28,925 nucleotides of DNA, from positions 1 through 28,925 of the forward strand of contig LSSN01000241.1 in NCBI GenBank assembly GCA_001970855.1, written 5' to 3'. The notes beneath the pieces were generated by a model. The model was given only the letters and a program-made list of their open reading frames with translations, searched no databases and had not been told where the DNA came from. This document shows, piece by piece, positions 10,167-21,100 of this stretch; the stretch's first letter is position 1; each line of letters begins with the position of its first letter. Made by a program: the position numbers and the translations under genes. The stretch is from Smittium culicis. Taxonomy: Eukaryota > Kickxellomycota > Harpellomycetes > Harpellales > Legeriomycetaceae.

Positions 10167-13100
10167 TCAATTTTCATGATCACAACCCAAATCAAGTCTA
10201 GGTTGAGGAGAAAAGTAGTTAGGGCTTATAGGGCGCTTAAAATACATTCTTTTGGGGGTATGATTACTTCTCAAGGATTTATTTTGGGAATTTAAAAACT
10301 GTGACGAGGATGGACGCAAGCTAATATTCGATTGTTTAATTCCTGGATTATTACTATTATTGTGCATGGAAAGCGATTCAGAACTTTCAAATACACTTGG
10401 ACCAGTTAAAGAGATGAACCCAGAATTGTTCGATGGGACTGAGGAGTATTTGCTATCATTCAAGTATGAATACTGTTGAGATAAATAAGGTAAGTTGTTA
10501 AAATTACTGGATCTACTGTTGTTATTGCTAGAAATAAAATGAAAGCTATTCGAAGAATTATAATTTTGGCGAAGCAAATAATCATCTGGATCATTTTTTG
10601 AGAACGGGGAGTTAGTGTTGAAATTCGTGAATAAGTTACTGTTGCTGTTGGTTGCTAATTTGCTATTATTACTTCTTTTGCTGATACTTTCAGAATAAAT
10701 GTTGTTGAATGAACTATTGTTACTAGAAAAAATCTTTACCCGAGAGTCAATACTATCGTTACTAAAATCAGAAAAGTTAAAAAGGGGGTCTAGGCCTTGA
10801 CTACTGTTTGATAAATTAGTGGCTGTAGAAGATTTTTTAAAACTAGAGCTGCTAATATTTCTGTTATTGAAAGAATCGGTTTGAATATGTTCATAAGATA
10901 CTTTTAAAGAATCTAAACTATTTAAATTTGAGTTTGATTCTGGCATCAAGCCTATAGATGAATTACTATTTTCAGTGCTGAATATGAACTCATCATCATT
11001 CCTAGGGTATAAACTGTGATTAATATTACATGTAGAACCTGGTTCAGAGATAATACTGGCATCGCTGATTGGAGAAAAAATATTTTTACTAAAGCTTCCT
11101 TCGCTGGAGGTAGAGCTTAAAAAGGATCCAAGATTGTTTTTAGAGTCAGAAAATGCCTGATGGCTGTCAGATAAATCAGAATCGCTGGAAAAAATATATG
11201 TATCGGATATTTTAGAAGATTTGTACTTATCTGTAGCTGGAGATTTATACGAATTTGAATCAGCTGGTGGGCTATATCTATCAGAGACGCTTGGAGATTT
11301 ATTATTTATTGAACCTCCTGGGGATTTATACTTTTCTGATATAATAGGTGTTTTTATATAAGTTTTGCGCTGAGAGTTGATATGGTCAATGCCGTCATTA
11401 GAAAGCTGAGTTGTGGTATTGGCGTTTCTGTAGTTCATATGAAAGTCTTTAAAGAAAGAATGGTTGAGAGCATTTGTGGGCGAATATCTTTTATTTTGGT
11501 CGATTTTGAGAATTTTTAAAAGCAAGTCACCAAATTTATGAACCTGAATAGGAATTGATCTCGATTTGGTAATGTTTCGATATTGAGCAAATACTAAATC
11601 GGGAATTGTAATCTTTCTTTGGTCGTTATTCGTGTTGTACGAATTGTTATTTGGTGTAAGATTATTTTTGGCAATAGAATTATAGTTATAATTATTTTCA
11701 GGTGAAGTTGATGAGGGGTTGGCATCAATCGGTTTAAGGAAATAATTGTTGTATTTATCAATGGTAAAGAATTTTTGTTTTTTCTTTGGTGAAACAGATT
11801 CAAGAATTTTCTTATCTGGCATTCCAAGGAGATTTATAATGCGTAATAGTAAGTCGTGCTCAGAATTTGCGGGGAAAATAGGTACACCAAAAAATAGCTC
11901 GCTTGCGATACAGCCAAAGGACCACATGTCAATACCGCAGTCGTATTTGAGCTCTAGAACTACTTCTATTGAACGGTAAAAGCGGCTTTGAATATAATTA
12001 AATAGTGTGTTAGACTCGAAGCATGAGGATCCAAAATCAATAATTTTGACGTTTAGCAGGTCAATACTGTCGACCATGATATTTTCAGGTTTAAGATCAC
12101 TGTGGATAATTTTTTGATACTTCAAGACTTGTAAGGCTGACAGGATCTGGGTAGATATTTTGTGAATTTCATGGAGATGTAAGCCGGAGAAAGACTTTCT
12201 TTTTAGCAGCTCATATAGGTTAAAGTTTAGAGGTTCATAAACAATAACAAGGTGACTTTTAAATGTAAAGCTTTCAATAAGCTCAACGAAATGCTTATTA
12301 GATGATCTATTACCAGATTCTTCAATTTTGTTTAACTTTTGAAGCATAGTGATTTCGTTCAGGCTTTGGTTATAATAAGCAGGCTTATTTTTGATGATTT
12401 TAACAGCATAAACTGAGTTTTTCAAGATGTTTTTACATTTAACTACTTGTCCAAAAGTTCCACTGCCGAGGTTACTAATTACTTGGTATTGTTGGCCTGG
12501 GTTTATACCAATAATATCAGATACTTTTAGAATCAAGTTAAAATTGACATTATCATAACCAAAATTATAAGCGCCTTTATTAGGTTCAGTTAAAAATTGG
12601 TTATGTGCTAGTATTTCTTGTTGAGCCAGTTGATGGTTGCTGGTTTGGTTTTTATTATTGGCTGCTTTACTGGTTTCGTGGTTATTTTTCTGGCTTAGAG
12701 TTTTGTTTATATGATGATTTGAAATTGGATTTTTATCATAGTTTTGGTTTCGATTTGAAATACGATTAGTGTTTTTGTTTGAATTCTGGAAAATGTTAAG
12801 ATCAGTGTTTAGCGGGTTATTATTGTTTTTGTTTTGATAAATATTACTAATTGTGCTCATAGTGGCATTTTGGTAAGGCTGATTTGGACTATTTTGGGTT
12901 AGAGTGTGTAATTTTTCATAAATTTCTACAAGGTTAACAGTTAATTTAAACAAGTTGGGGGAATATTTATCAATATTGGGCCGAGATTCATTAGTGTAAG
13001 AGCGATGGGCGTGTTTAACAATATCTTCTTCGGATCCAACGGTTTTATTGAGGACTTTTTCTTGGCTATTTGGTAAAATACTCTTGCTTGATTGATTTTT

Positions 13101-14657
13101 TAAATTATTATTAGCTTTAAAAGAATTCTTTAGAGTAAAAAGATTTAAACTTTGGTCATTTTTGGAAATGGGCAGGTGTGGTTGATTGCTAGAAATGAGG
13201 TCAGTTACAGGCTTAGGGGATAAATTTTTTTTATTTGGATGGATATCTGATATATTTTGGTAATTTTGAGCTATAGGGATGTCACTTTGGTGTTTATGGT
13301 GGTCAAGGTCATTATTGGGGCTAGACGTATGAATTTCAGATAAATTTTGTGGTTTAAGGGTACGATTGCGAGAACCAACAACGCTTCTTAGGCGTAATTG
13401 CCTTCTTTGGAGGTACTGCTTTTGATAAGAATCGAGATCACTATTTTTTGGGGATTGGTTTATGTTCCTGTAAGTGTTGTTGTTGTTATTTTTGTCGGGG
13501 CTATAGTTATTGTAAATGTGGAGATGATTATCGAAAGAGTCTACGAGTTCATCGTGATTAGAGTTGATTATGATATGGGGGTTGGACGTTGAGTTTTGGG
13601 ATCTATGGGGTATAGTTTGAGAAGGGGAGGAAATATAAGGTGAAGATTTTAATGAGCTGATATTGGGGAAAATGTCAAGCAGAGAGTTTTTTTTAGAGTC
13701 TATATGGGCGGACATGGGGTATATTTTAAGATTCTCGGGGTTTTTGGAGGGCATTGGGATTTGTGTGTAATCAACGAATTCAGAGTGAATAAGATTTTTA
13801 TCAGAAGGATATTGGTTATTTTCTTGGGAGTTAAGATTTGAATGTTTGTAGTAATGATCATAAGCAGTTTGGCTTTGAGTGGCAGGAAATTGGTTAAGTA
13901 AGACGGAGTTAGGTGAGTCGATATTTTGAGAGTGTGGAGAGTTTAAATGGAATTTTTTGTAATTAGAGCTGGGTGAGGAGACGGGATAATTTTTATTGAT
14001 GTTTGTGTCAATAGAAGTGGGGATTTTATCGTTAAGGGGGTTTGGGGAAATCAGTGAGCGGTTGTTTGAATTTGGTTGAGGGACATTTGGGGGGAGATCA
14101 TATGAAAGGCAGGAGGATTGTAGTTTTTTTCTAAAGGAGAAATTTGAAGGATTTGGTATAAGTGCAGAAGATTTTCTAGAATATTTTTTAGAGATAGGAG
14201 GATCACTACCAGAAATATGGTAATCTGAAGAATTGAAAGAAGCGGTACGAGGCTTTGTGGTTGGTGGAAATTTAGAAAGCTTTGGGGAAATTGGATAATG
14301 TTGAGGAGAATTGGAACGGGGCGAATGGTGGTTTAAACTTGGTAGAGTTATGGGATTGTCGAGCGAAGTATTGTGGGGGCTGAAATTGGAGTTATTTGCC
14401 GGAAAATCTTTTGAGAATTCTGGAGTTTTTGGAATAGAGCTAAAAAATTGGGGTTGAAGGAAGTTTTGGTGTGTTGAAATATGAACGGAGGTATTGTTTT
14501 TGGAAGAGGAGCTATTCATATTGACAATGTGGGAAGTATCAGTGGAATAGCTAGGGAGAACGTGAGGCGAAACTGTGGTATTTTTGAGGGATAGCTTGCG
14601 CATGGGGAGGTTTAAGTTATAGCTTTTTAGGAAGGGGGAGGGATCATTGTAGCTCAT
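10167..14657 (-). CDS. YAK1: Yak1/DYRK-family protein kinase with long Asn/Ser-rich tails
   Basis: A 1496-residue dual-specificity kinase of the CMGC group; Yak1 relatives act in nutrient- and stress-controlled growth arrest. The kinase domain spans about residues 724-1070. Visible motifs are the glycine loop GSGTFG (731-736), Lys753 in AVKIIK, Glu768, catalytic HSDLKPEN with Asp854, DFG at 874-876, YIQSRFYR with the activation Tyr888, DMWS (910-913) and Arg1057 in the C-lobe. The NKPAYYNQS block after the catalytic lysine is characteristic of Yak1 rather than other DYRKs. About 720 residues before and 425 after the domain are low complexity, rich in Asn, Ser and SP/TP sites. An Asn-rich insert (about 979-1012) interrupts the C-lobe. 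The P+1 motif reads SIEV instead of SPEV. The first Tyr of the YxY pair is Phe (F-N-Y). It is intronless as read. The start is the only ATG after an in-frame TAA 24 bases upstream. Confidence 0.92.
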   Translation of the reverse strand: MSYNDPSPFLKSYNLNLPMRKLSLKNTTVSPHVLPSYSTDTSHIVNMNSSSSKNNTSVHISTHQNFLQPQFFSSIPKTPEFSKDFPANNSNFSPHNTSLDNPITLPSLNHHSPRSNSPQHYPISPKLSKFPPTTKPRTASFNSSDYHISGSDPPISKKYSRKSSALIPNPSNFSFRKKLQSSCLSYDLPPNVPQPNSNNRSLISPNPLNDKIPTSIDTNINKNYPVSSPSSNYKKFHLNSPHSQNIDSPNSVLLNQFPATQSQTAYDHYYKHSNLNSQENNQYPSDKNLIHSEFVDYTQIPMPSKNPENLKIYPMSAHIDSKKNSLLDIFPNISSLKSSPYISSPSQTIPHRSQNSTSNPHIIINSNHDELVDSFDNHLHIYNNYSPDKNNNNNTYRNINQSPKNSDLDSYQKQYLQRRQLRLRSVVGSRNRTLKPQNLSEIHTSSPNNDLDHHKHQSDIPIAQNYQNISDIHPNKKNLSPKPVTDLISSNQPHLPISKNDQSLNLFTLKNSFKANNNLKNQSSKSILPNSQEKVLNKTVGSEEDIVKHAHRSYTNESRPNIDKYSPNLFKLTVNLVEIYEKLHTLTQNSPNQPYQNATMSTISNIYQNKNNNNPLNTDLNIFQNSNKNTNRISNRNQNYDKNPISNHHINKTLSQKNNHETSKAANNKNQTSNHQLAQQEILAHNQFLTEPNKGAYNFGYDNVNFNLILKVSDIIGINPGQQYQVISNLGSGTFGQVVKCKNILKNSVYAVKIIKNKPAYYNQSLNEITMLQKLNKIEESGNRSSNKHFVELIESFTFKSHLVIVYEPLNFNLYELLKRKSFSGLHLHEIHKISTQILSALQVLKYQKIIHSDLKPENIMVDSIDLLNVKIIDFGSSCFESNTLFNYIQSRFYRSIEVVLELKYDCGIDMWSFGCIASELFFGVPIFPANSEHDLLLRIINLLGMPDKKILESVSPKKKQKFFTIDKYNNYFLKPIDANPSSTSPENNYNYNSIAKNNLTPNNNSYNTNNDQRKITIPDLVFAQYRNITKSRSIPIQVHKFGDLLLKILKIDQNKRYSPTNALNHSFFKDFHMNYRNANTTTQLSNDGIDHINSQRKTYIKTPIISEKYKSPGGSINNKSPSVSDRYSPPADSNSYKSPATDKYKSSKISDTYIFSSDSDLSDSHQAFSDSKNNLGSFLSSTSSEGSFSKNIFSPISDASIISEPGSTCNINHSLYPRNDDEFIFSTENSNSSIGLMPESNSNLNSLDSLKVSYEHIQTDSFNNRNISSSSFKKSSTATNLSNSSQGLDPLFNFSDFSNDSIDSRVKIFSSNNSSFNNIYSESISKRSNNSKLATNSNSNLFTNFNTNSPFSKNDPDDYLLRQNYNSSNSFHFISSNNNSRSSNFNNLPYLSQQYSYLNDSKYSSVPSNNSGFISLTGPSVFESSESLSMHNNSNNPGIKQSNISLRPSSSQFLNSQNKSLRSNHTPKRMYFKRPISPNYFSPQPRLDLGCDHEN

Positions 14658-15082
14658 AAGAGAATAATTTTGAGAGGTTTAGAGAATATGAGGCGTGATT
14701 ATGATTTTAAACGTAAAAAGCAAAAAAGGTCTAAAAAATATTGGTAAACTGTTTACAAAGGATAATAAATTGTATGTAAAAGTGAAGTGTGCAGAAAATA
14801 TAGAGAGGGAAATGATAAAAGAAGTTTTAATTTACAGGCATTGAAAATGAGAATTGAAGTATCACAGGAAGGATAATATATATATCGAGTTGAAATAAGC
14901 AAGAGCAACAACGGGGGGGGGGGATTTTGTATATTGCTGGCAGAATGTATTTGAGCGTTTAGAAGTGTGATTTTAAGTTTTAGTGAGCAAGATGAAATGA
15001 GATATGAGATGAAAGTATAAATACTAGTGGTTTGGAATGGAGTGAGTGATTTGAACGATTTGAGTGATTTTAGTGAATAGTT
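14658..15082. other. Upstream region of the kinase gene
   Basis: No gene seen. It is purine-rich and includes an 11-base G run (about 14913-14923), unusual in this AT-rich sequence and possibly a sequencing weak point, followed by repeated GAGTGA/TGAGAT strings before the gap. The kinase promoter should lie here. Confidence 0.45.
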
Positions 15083-15707
15083 NNNNNNNNNNNNNNNNNN
15101 NNNNNNNNNNNNNNNNNNNNNNNNNNNNNNNNNNNNNNNNNNNNNNNNNNNNNNNNNNNNNNNNNNNNNNNNNNNNNNNNNNNNNNNNNNNNNNNNNNNN
15201 NNNNNNNNNNNNNNNNNNNNNNNNNNNNNNNNNNNNNNNNNNNNNNNNNNNNNNNNNNNNNNNNNNNNNNNNNNNNNNNNNNNNNNNNNNNNNNNNNNNN
15301 NNNNNNNNNNNNNNNNNNNNNNNNNNNNNNNNNNNNNNNNNNNNNNNNNNNNNNNNNNNNNNNNNNNNNNNNNNNNNNNNNNNNNNNNNNNNNNNNNNNN
15401 NNNNNNNNNNNNNNNNNNNNNNNNNNNNNNNNNNNNNNNNNNNNNNNNNNNNNNNNNNNNNNNNNNNNNNNNNNNNNNNNNNNNNNNNNNNNNNNNNNNN
15501 NNNNNNNNNNNNNNNNNNNNNNNNNNNNNNNNNNNNNNNNNNNNNNNNNNNNNNNNNNNNNNNNNNNNNNNNNNNNNNNNNNNNNNNNNNNNNNNNNNNN
15601 NNNNNNNNNNNNNNNNNNNNNNNNNNNNNNNNNNNNNNNNNNNNNNNNNNNNNNNNNNNNNNNNNNNNNNNNNNNNNNNNNNNNNNNNNNNNNNNNNNNN
15701 NNNNNNN
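15083..15707. other. Assembly gap (625 N)
   Basis: A run of unknown bases. Open frames spanning it consist mostly of X and mean nothing. The gap lies in the upstream region of the kinase gene, next to GA-rich sequence on its left side, so a repeat may have broken the assembly. Confidence 0.99.
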
Positions 15708-16046
15708 AAGATGGAAGTATTATCATCGAATTGTGTGCCAATAAATAAGAGTTGTATATTTTTATAATATTAATAAATAAAATATTATTAAAGAGAAATA
15801 ATGGATTGAAGCATAAGTGAGTCCTAATAGTATAATAAAGGGAAGCTGTCAAAAAAAAACACGAGCTGAATTAATTGAAGGATGTCAAAAAGTACAAGAG
15901 TGAGATTAAATGAAAATGAGTGTTTGGCCAATCTTTTTAGAAAACATGTGGGATGGGATAGGCTGGGAATAGTGACCTGCTTAGATAATAAAAATAAATT
16001 AGAGTTTAAGTTTAAACTTAGATTTAAAGTGTGTGAATCAAGCTTT
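15708..16046. other. AT-rich intergenic DNA between the gap and the minisatellite
   Basis: No gene supported. A minus-strand open frame (15824-16051) is rich in Leu, Ser and Asn and overlaps the tandem repeat. It has no domain and is treated as chance. Confidence 0.45.
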
Positions 16047-16158
16047 GACACCCTTTTTTAGACACCCTTTTTTAATCGCTCTTTTTTTATCACTCTTTTT
16101 TAATCACTCTTTTTTTGACACTTTTTTTTAGACACTTTTTTTTAGACACTCTTTTTTT
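16047..16158. repeat. 14-bp minisatellite, eight units in phase
   Basis: Eight consecutive 14-base units with no length change. Each unit has a GACAC or ATCRC head followed by C/T and a T-run ending in A or T; the consensus is about GACACTCTTTTTTA. Units 1 and 2 are identical, units 6 and 7 are identical, and units 3-5 share an AT- instead of GA- start. This gives an ordered variant pattern (A-A-B-B-B-C-C-D). It is noncoding. Confidence 0.9.
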
Positions 16159-17100
16159 TGTTTGGGCTAATGTTCGAATACAAGTAGACTATTGAAATGA
16201 ACAAATTCAAAAGTGCGACGCTATTAATAGTAGCTTTCTATCATAATCACCTACTTTTTTTTTTTCAATGGCGTATACTCAGACTATGGCGAATTTTGAT
16301 TCGAGCTATTTTTTTTACCTTTGGCTAGCTTATATGCGTTCTTATTCTCTAGCCAATAACTACCTAGTGAAACATATAGCTCCAGCCAATAATCAATTTA
16401 GAGCCTTTCCGCTAATAATCTCTGTCCTACTTGGGAAAGACTTGGTATTTTTTCGCTTATGTAACTTCAGCAGGAGTCTAACCCCAATAGCCAGCATCCA
16501 TTCTTATTATCATATAAAATTTCCCGCAGAATTAATTATCTGAGAAAGCCAATAAAAACCAACTACCCAGCTAATCATGAGCGCAATTGGTGTCAGCAAT
16601 AAGACTCGATCACCGAATCAAGCGGGAATACTTAGGTTCCCAGCCAGTAACTTTCATAAGAATTTAACCCCGCCTTTTGCGACAATATCCTCGCATAAGC
16701 CCTCTAAAATCAGCAACTAATCGAATGCTCACAAACTATCGCTGCTCAAGAATTAATGCCGCTAGCTGACAAACAATATACAACGTATGACTTTATAATT
16801 TCATTTCGCACTCAGCAGACATACTCGCCTCGCTGCCCACAACCCCATAATACTAAATATCGCTCTTACTAATAATATATTTGTCTTCAGCAACAACGTA
16901 TCCTCCCTAACCAGACATAGTCACACTTAATTTTATGATTAATCCCTCTAAGAATTCAAATTATCATAACTGTACTAACTCTAAATAAATGTCTTCAGAA
17001 ACTAAAACTAGTATTTCCTATGTATTTCAAAATAAATTACAAAAATAATATGCGATAAAAATAAGTAAAGCGCTTCTACAGAGCCTGCTCCAGAACCCTC
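16159..17100. other. Less AT-rich intergenic region downstream of the FAM32A gene
   Basis: No gene supported. The sequence is clearly less AT-rich than the rest of the intergenic DNA. It holds three AGCCAATA-type strings (near 16349, 16383 and 16549). Two short plus-strand frames (16268-16543, 91 codons; 16577-16720, 47 codons) have no recognisable domain and are not annotated as genes. The part nearest 17100 will contain the 3' UTR of the minus-strand FAM32A homologue. Confidence 0.4.
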
Positions 17101-17586
17101 TTATCCAGGCCCAACTTTCGGCATATCATTATGTTCGGGCAGTTTATCCAGTCGCTCGTTGAACTCTTGCACCTTCTCCTTGTGTGACTTGCTGATAAAC
17201 TTCTCAATCTTCTCTTTCTTACGTTTGTCCTGTATCCTCTTGAATCTCTCCTCACTCGCTGTTAGCCGTGTCACCTTCACTGCTTTACTCGCTGCTAAGC
17301 CCTCTAACTCGTTATTTACGTATTCAAGCTGCTTGCCTTCCTCATTACCCGCATCTTCTTCGTACTTTGTGCTTTTTCTCTTCCTAAATTCGTTTTTAAT
17401 ATTAAATTTTTTTTACCAAAGCTTTAAAATCTATCATATATTCTCAAATATCACAGGCTATGTCTCTAATCTTGTACTGTATCTCAGCGCATACTTTATA
17501 TATCAATAAAATAAAATAAGAACTTACTTTTTGCTACTTTTAAGCTTCAGTGGCGCCTTGATCGCACCCAAATCGTACTCTGACAT
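17101..17586 (-). CDS. FAM32A: FAM32A homologue, two exons (spliceosome-associated small basic protein)
   Basis: A 113-residue protein, matching the usual FAM32A length of about 112. Exon 1 is 17528-17586 and exon 2 is 17101-17383. The 144-bp intron (17384-17527) starts GTAAGT, ends TTTAG and splits a Lys codon. The N-terminus MSEYDLGAIKAPLKLKS matches the conserved 'G-x-LKLK' opening of the family. A basic Lys-rich middle follows (SKKKRKSTKYEE), then the conserved C-terminal block: TASEERFKRIQ, a charged helix, SHKEKVQEFNERLDKL and the terminal EHNDMPKVGPG. In other eukaryotes FAM32A contacts the catalytic spliceosome and promotes 3' splice-site use; that role is assumed here by homology. 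It was found by reading the minus strand, because neither exon is long. The frame is open throughout and the splice sites are canonical. Confidence 0.93.
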
Positions 17587-17922
17587 AAATTCTTATATCC
17601 CACTAATCAACTAAATATATATTTTTAAACTATGATAAATACAAAAGCTATAATTAAATATTGCTAAATTATCGAAAAATAATTTCCTATTACCTCTCAA
17701 AATATTCTTGTTTTTATCCATATATTTTCTCCCTTCCTCCTCTCGTCACAACATTACTCTCACTGATTACTGGACAATAATAAAATATTTACAACCAATA
17801 ATTGATAATTTTCCAATATTCTCCTATAATTCTATTACTAATTACAAACAACATCCGCCAATTATGTACTCCAAGTCCTACACTATGTCGCATAATCAAC
17901 CTCTTGCCAACTAGTCTCCTTT
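17587..17922. other. Upstream region of the FAM32A homologue
   Basis: AT-rich 5' flank of the minus-strand FAM32A gene. A 68-codon plus-strand frame (17708-17914) shows no domain and is treated as chance. No defined promoter motif was found. Confidence 0.4.
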
Positions 17923-17926
17923 TTAA

Positions 17927-18115
17927 CCCTTTCCCATCCAACACTCTTTAAAAAAACGAATTTATTGATTCGATAGTAATTTATAAGGTTCTTTATTATT
18001 TGCTTATATTTTGAATTATACCAATACATCTTAAGGACTCGGAACTAATTGATTTTCATTGAACGCGGTTAACTATATTTGGTCATCCAAAAATAGTCTA
18101 GCGCGCGGGAAAGGG
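17927..18115. mobile_element. piggyBac-like MITE, copy 2 (189 bp)
   Basis: Bounded on both sides by TTAA (17923-17926 and 18116-18119). The element begins CCCTTTCCC and ends GGGAAAGGG, a perfect 9-bp terminal inverted repeat; with the palindromic TTAA the symmetry extends to 13 bp. The interior aligns with copies 1 and 3 (CCAACRCTCTTTAAAAA near the left end, ATTGATTCG, ATTATTTGC, AAAAATAGTCTA near the right end). It is too short to encode a transposase. TTAA target duplication and CCC-starting termini are hallmarks of the piggyBac superfamily. Confidence 0.85.
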
Positions 18116-18119
18116 TTAA

Positions 18120-21100
18120 TATAGCCATTTACTCTTAACAAAATTTTGTACTTTACTGACTAAATTTTATATAAATAAAAAAATTAACCTAAAATATATT
18201 TAATATCATTATAATTATCATTCGCCTTTATTGCGTTTCACATAAGTTGTTATTAGCCTGTAACAAGAAAAATCTCACATTATCTTTTATACCGAATTTA
18301 TTCTTATTTGTTTTAAAATTAAGTTTTTAAAAGCTTAATACTATAAATACTACATCTTCATGCAAATTCAATCTAAAATTTCACACTCCTCATTAATAAA
18401 TATTAATTATCTACTAATTTTTAAAAACAAAAATCAAAACTAAAAAAAATTAAAAAAATTAAAAAAATTATAACAAATAAAAAACAAATAAAAATAAAAG
18501 AAAAAGAAATCAACCAACGATAAAATATTTTTAAAGTAGATAAATATATATTATATTATAAACCCCTCCCCTCCATAATCTGCTATTTTATATCACTCAA
18601 TGTTATTTTATTTCCAAGATTAAATTATCATACTATATTTTAGCTAACCAAAAAAAATTTTTATTCAAATTAAACTACTTAAAACACATACACACATTTA
18701 AAAATCAAACCGCTGTTTTTTTATTAATCATTATTTATTTGATTTCTGTACATCGACTTTACAGCTAAAAAAATTATCTCCGTATACTCTGACTTTAATA
18801 AAATAAGTATTATTTATAAATACATGACCCTTTACTTTTATACACTAATAAATCTAAAATATATAGCATAATTCGATCTGGGATCAAAATTACACTTTAA
18901 ATTTATATAAAAACTATCAAACTGTGTTGAAAGCATTCAAAAATTATTTTCACTCCAAATATATTGTATATAAGCTCGCAAATATTTATACTATTTTCAA
19001 TAAAGTATAATAAAATGGTTATTACAAATAATTTAACTTGAGTTTTATACTATAAAATGTCTATTTTTCGCAATCTTTATTAGCTTGAATATAGTAACTA
19101 TAACACAATATTATTAATAATTAATCATTTTCACATAATTTTATTATAATAAAACCAATAAAAACTGTCTTTAATTAAATTTAAATCATAATATGTGTAT
19201 TTTTTACTCCTGTTCGACCTATTTTTCTAATAGAACTATATTAGGTTTAATACTTTGTTTGTCTCTGTTTCATTTTAAAATTTAGAAAATAATTCAAAAA
19301 TATATACTAAGATGCGTTGTGTTAATAAACTACAGTAAATAAAACAAACACACATTTTGTTTATTTAAAATTTACTTCCATGCACTAAATATATAAAAAT
19401 TTTTCGTTTAATATATAATAGGCATATATCTAAACATTAAATGTATTGTAAAATCTTAATAATTAATAAATATTAATCATAGAACTGGGTTGCGATAATT
19501 TTTACCGGTTCGGATTTTTTTTTTTGACTTATTTTTTATTTACTTAGTGAAAGAAGAATTATTAATTTAAGCTAATAAATTTATTCGATAATTATTAAAT
19601 ATCGCAATCAAAATTATAGAAATAGTTAAAAACTATAAAATAATTTTATAAGAATAATCTGATCTATTTTTTTTGTGATAGAAAAAATTTAATTATTTAT
19701 TATACATGAGCTATTATTAGATTAAGTTATTAATTTTTTTTAAATTAAATATTTAAAAGTTATTATTAATCAATTTTAATTATTGCAACTCATAAATTAA
19801 TAATTAATTTCGTATATTTTAACTGATCTCTTAAAAATTATCTAAAAATGAACTTATTAATTAATTAACAAAAAAAATTTTTTATCACTATTGTTATTTT
19901 TAATCATTTTTACGTCATACAAAATTTTAAAGTAGAAACTATTTATGAGTTTTTGCGTTTATCTTTATTTCAAAGCTAGACATATCAATGTATAAAAAAC
20001 ATATTGAAAATATATTTAGCCTTAAAATAAACCATGATAACTTAAACAGTTAAATATTTTTATACTAGTTAATAAATTATAGCATTCTAAAACATTTTTA
20101 ATTCCTATTTTATTTTTTGAAATAAATATAGTTATAAATATAATTTCATATAAAAAATTAAGTTCTGAATCTTATATAGCTTTATTTTATAAATAATTTT
20201 AAATAAATTATGAATCATAAAGTTCAAAAAATCATTAGAATTTTATCTGCTATAAATAAAATCAAAAAATTTTCGACGACACATGTATGTATATTTCAAG
20301 AAGTAAACTTCAATAAATGAACCTATTCTATTCATCAACTATAGTTTAATATCCAAATACCACTATTAAATACTATAGAATTAAATTAAAATACAGCCAA
20401 TGAGAATTAAAAAAAATAAAATAACTTATCCCCATAATAACCTAAACATATATTAAAAAGGTACTAAATAAAAAAAATCTATTAAATCTAAAAAGTTAAC
20501 AGAATTATAAAATAACCGAAAATAATATTATTTGATAAAATTAAATAAAACATTCTCTATTTTTTTTATTCAGCTTTTTTAAACTAGGATTTATTTTAAA
20601 AATACCGAGTTATAATTCTAAAAAACAGTAAAAATTATATTTATCAAATCAAAATATTGGATTTTCTGTTAAATTAAATTTATTTTTAATAATATATATG
20701 TTTTCAAAAAATATTTATAAAATAATTAAATTTTTGCTAATTTTTTATTGAATTAATCATTCTAATTCTTTTGATGTGAATACATTTAATGAAAAGACTT
20801 ATATAGTAAAAATTATAGCTGTAAAATATAATTTTATAGTTAAAACTAAATGAAAAAACAATATATCTACTAAAAATATTGATATTTAATTATATTATAA
20901 TTAGGGGGAAAATTTCACGAAATAAAGGAATTTAGGTTAGATTTTTGAGTTATTATTAAAAATAAGTAAATTTTTTATATAAATGACTTGAATGTGAGAA
21001 TGAAATAATATGATTTACAGTAATTTGTTTCGAAAAAATAATAATTTAAAATTTTAATTGGTATTTGGTTGGGTTATAATTTTTAGTGGAATAGAATATG

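Noticed and set aside
11594..13592. Open frames inside and antisense to the kinase gene (11594-11827, 11746-11979, 13398-13592)
   Set aside because: They are frame shadows of a well-supported kinase and show no domain of their own.
15064..15852. Long open frames across the N block on both strands
   Set aside because: They are made almost wholly of unknown bases; only a few real codons lie at each end.
16268..16543. 91-codon plus-strand frame with many aromatic residues
   Set aside because: No signal, domain or splice support. It lies next to the minisatellite in a region of raised GC, where longer chance frames are expected.
16661..16685. TTAACCCC...TTTTGCG string resembling the MITE left end
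   Set aside because: The similarity stops after a few bases and there is no matching right end, so it is probably chance.
16577..16720. 47-codon plus-strand frame (starts MSAIGVSNKT)
   Set aside because: Composition is protein-like, but it is short and unmatched to any family I know; chance cannot be excluded.
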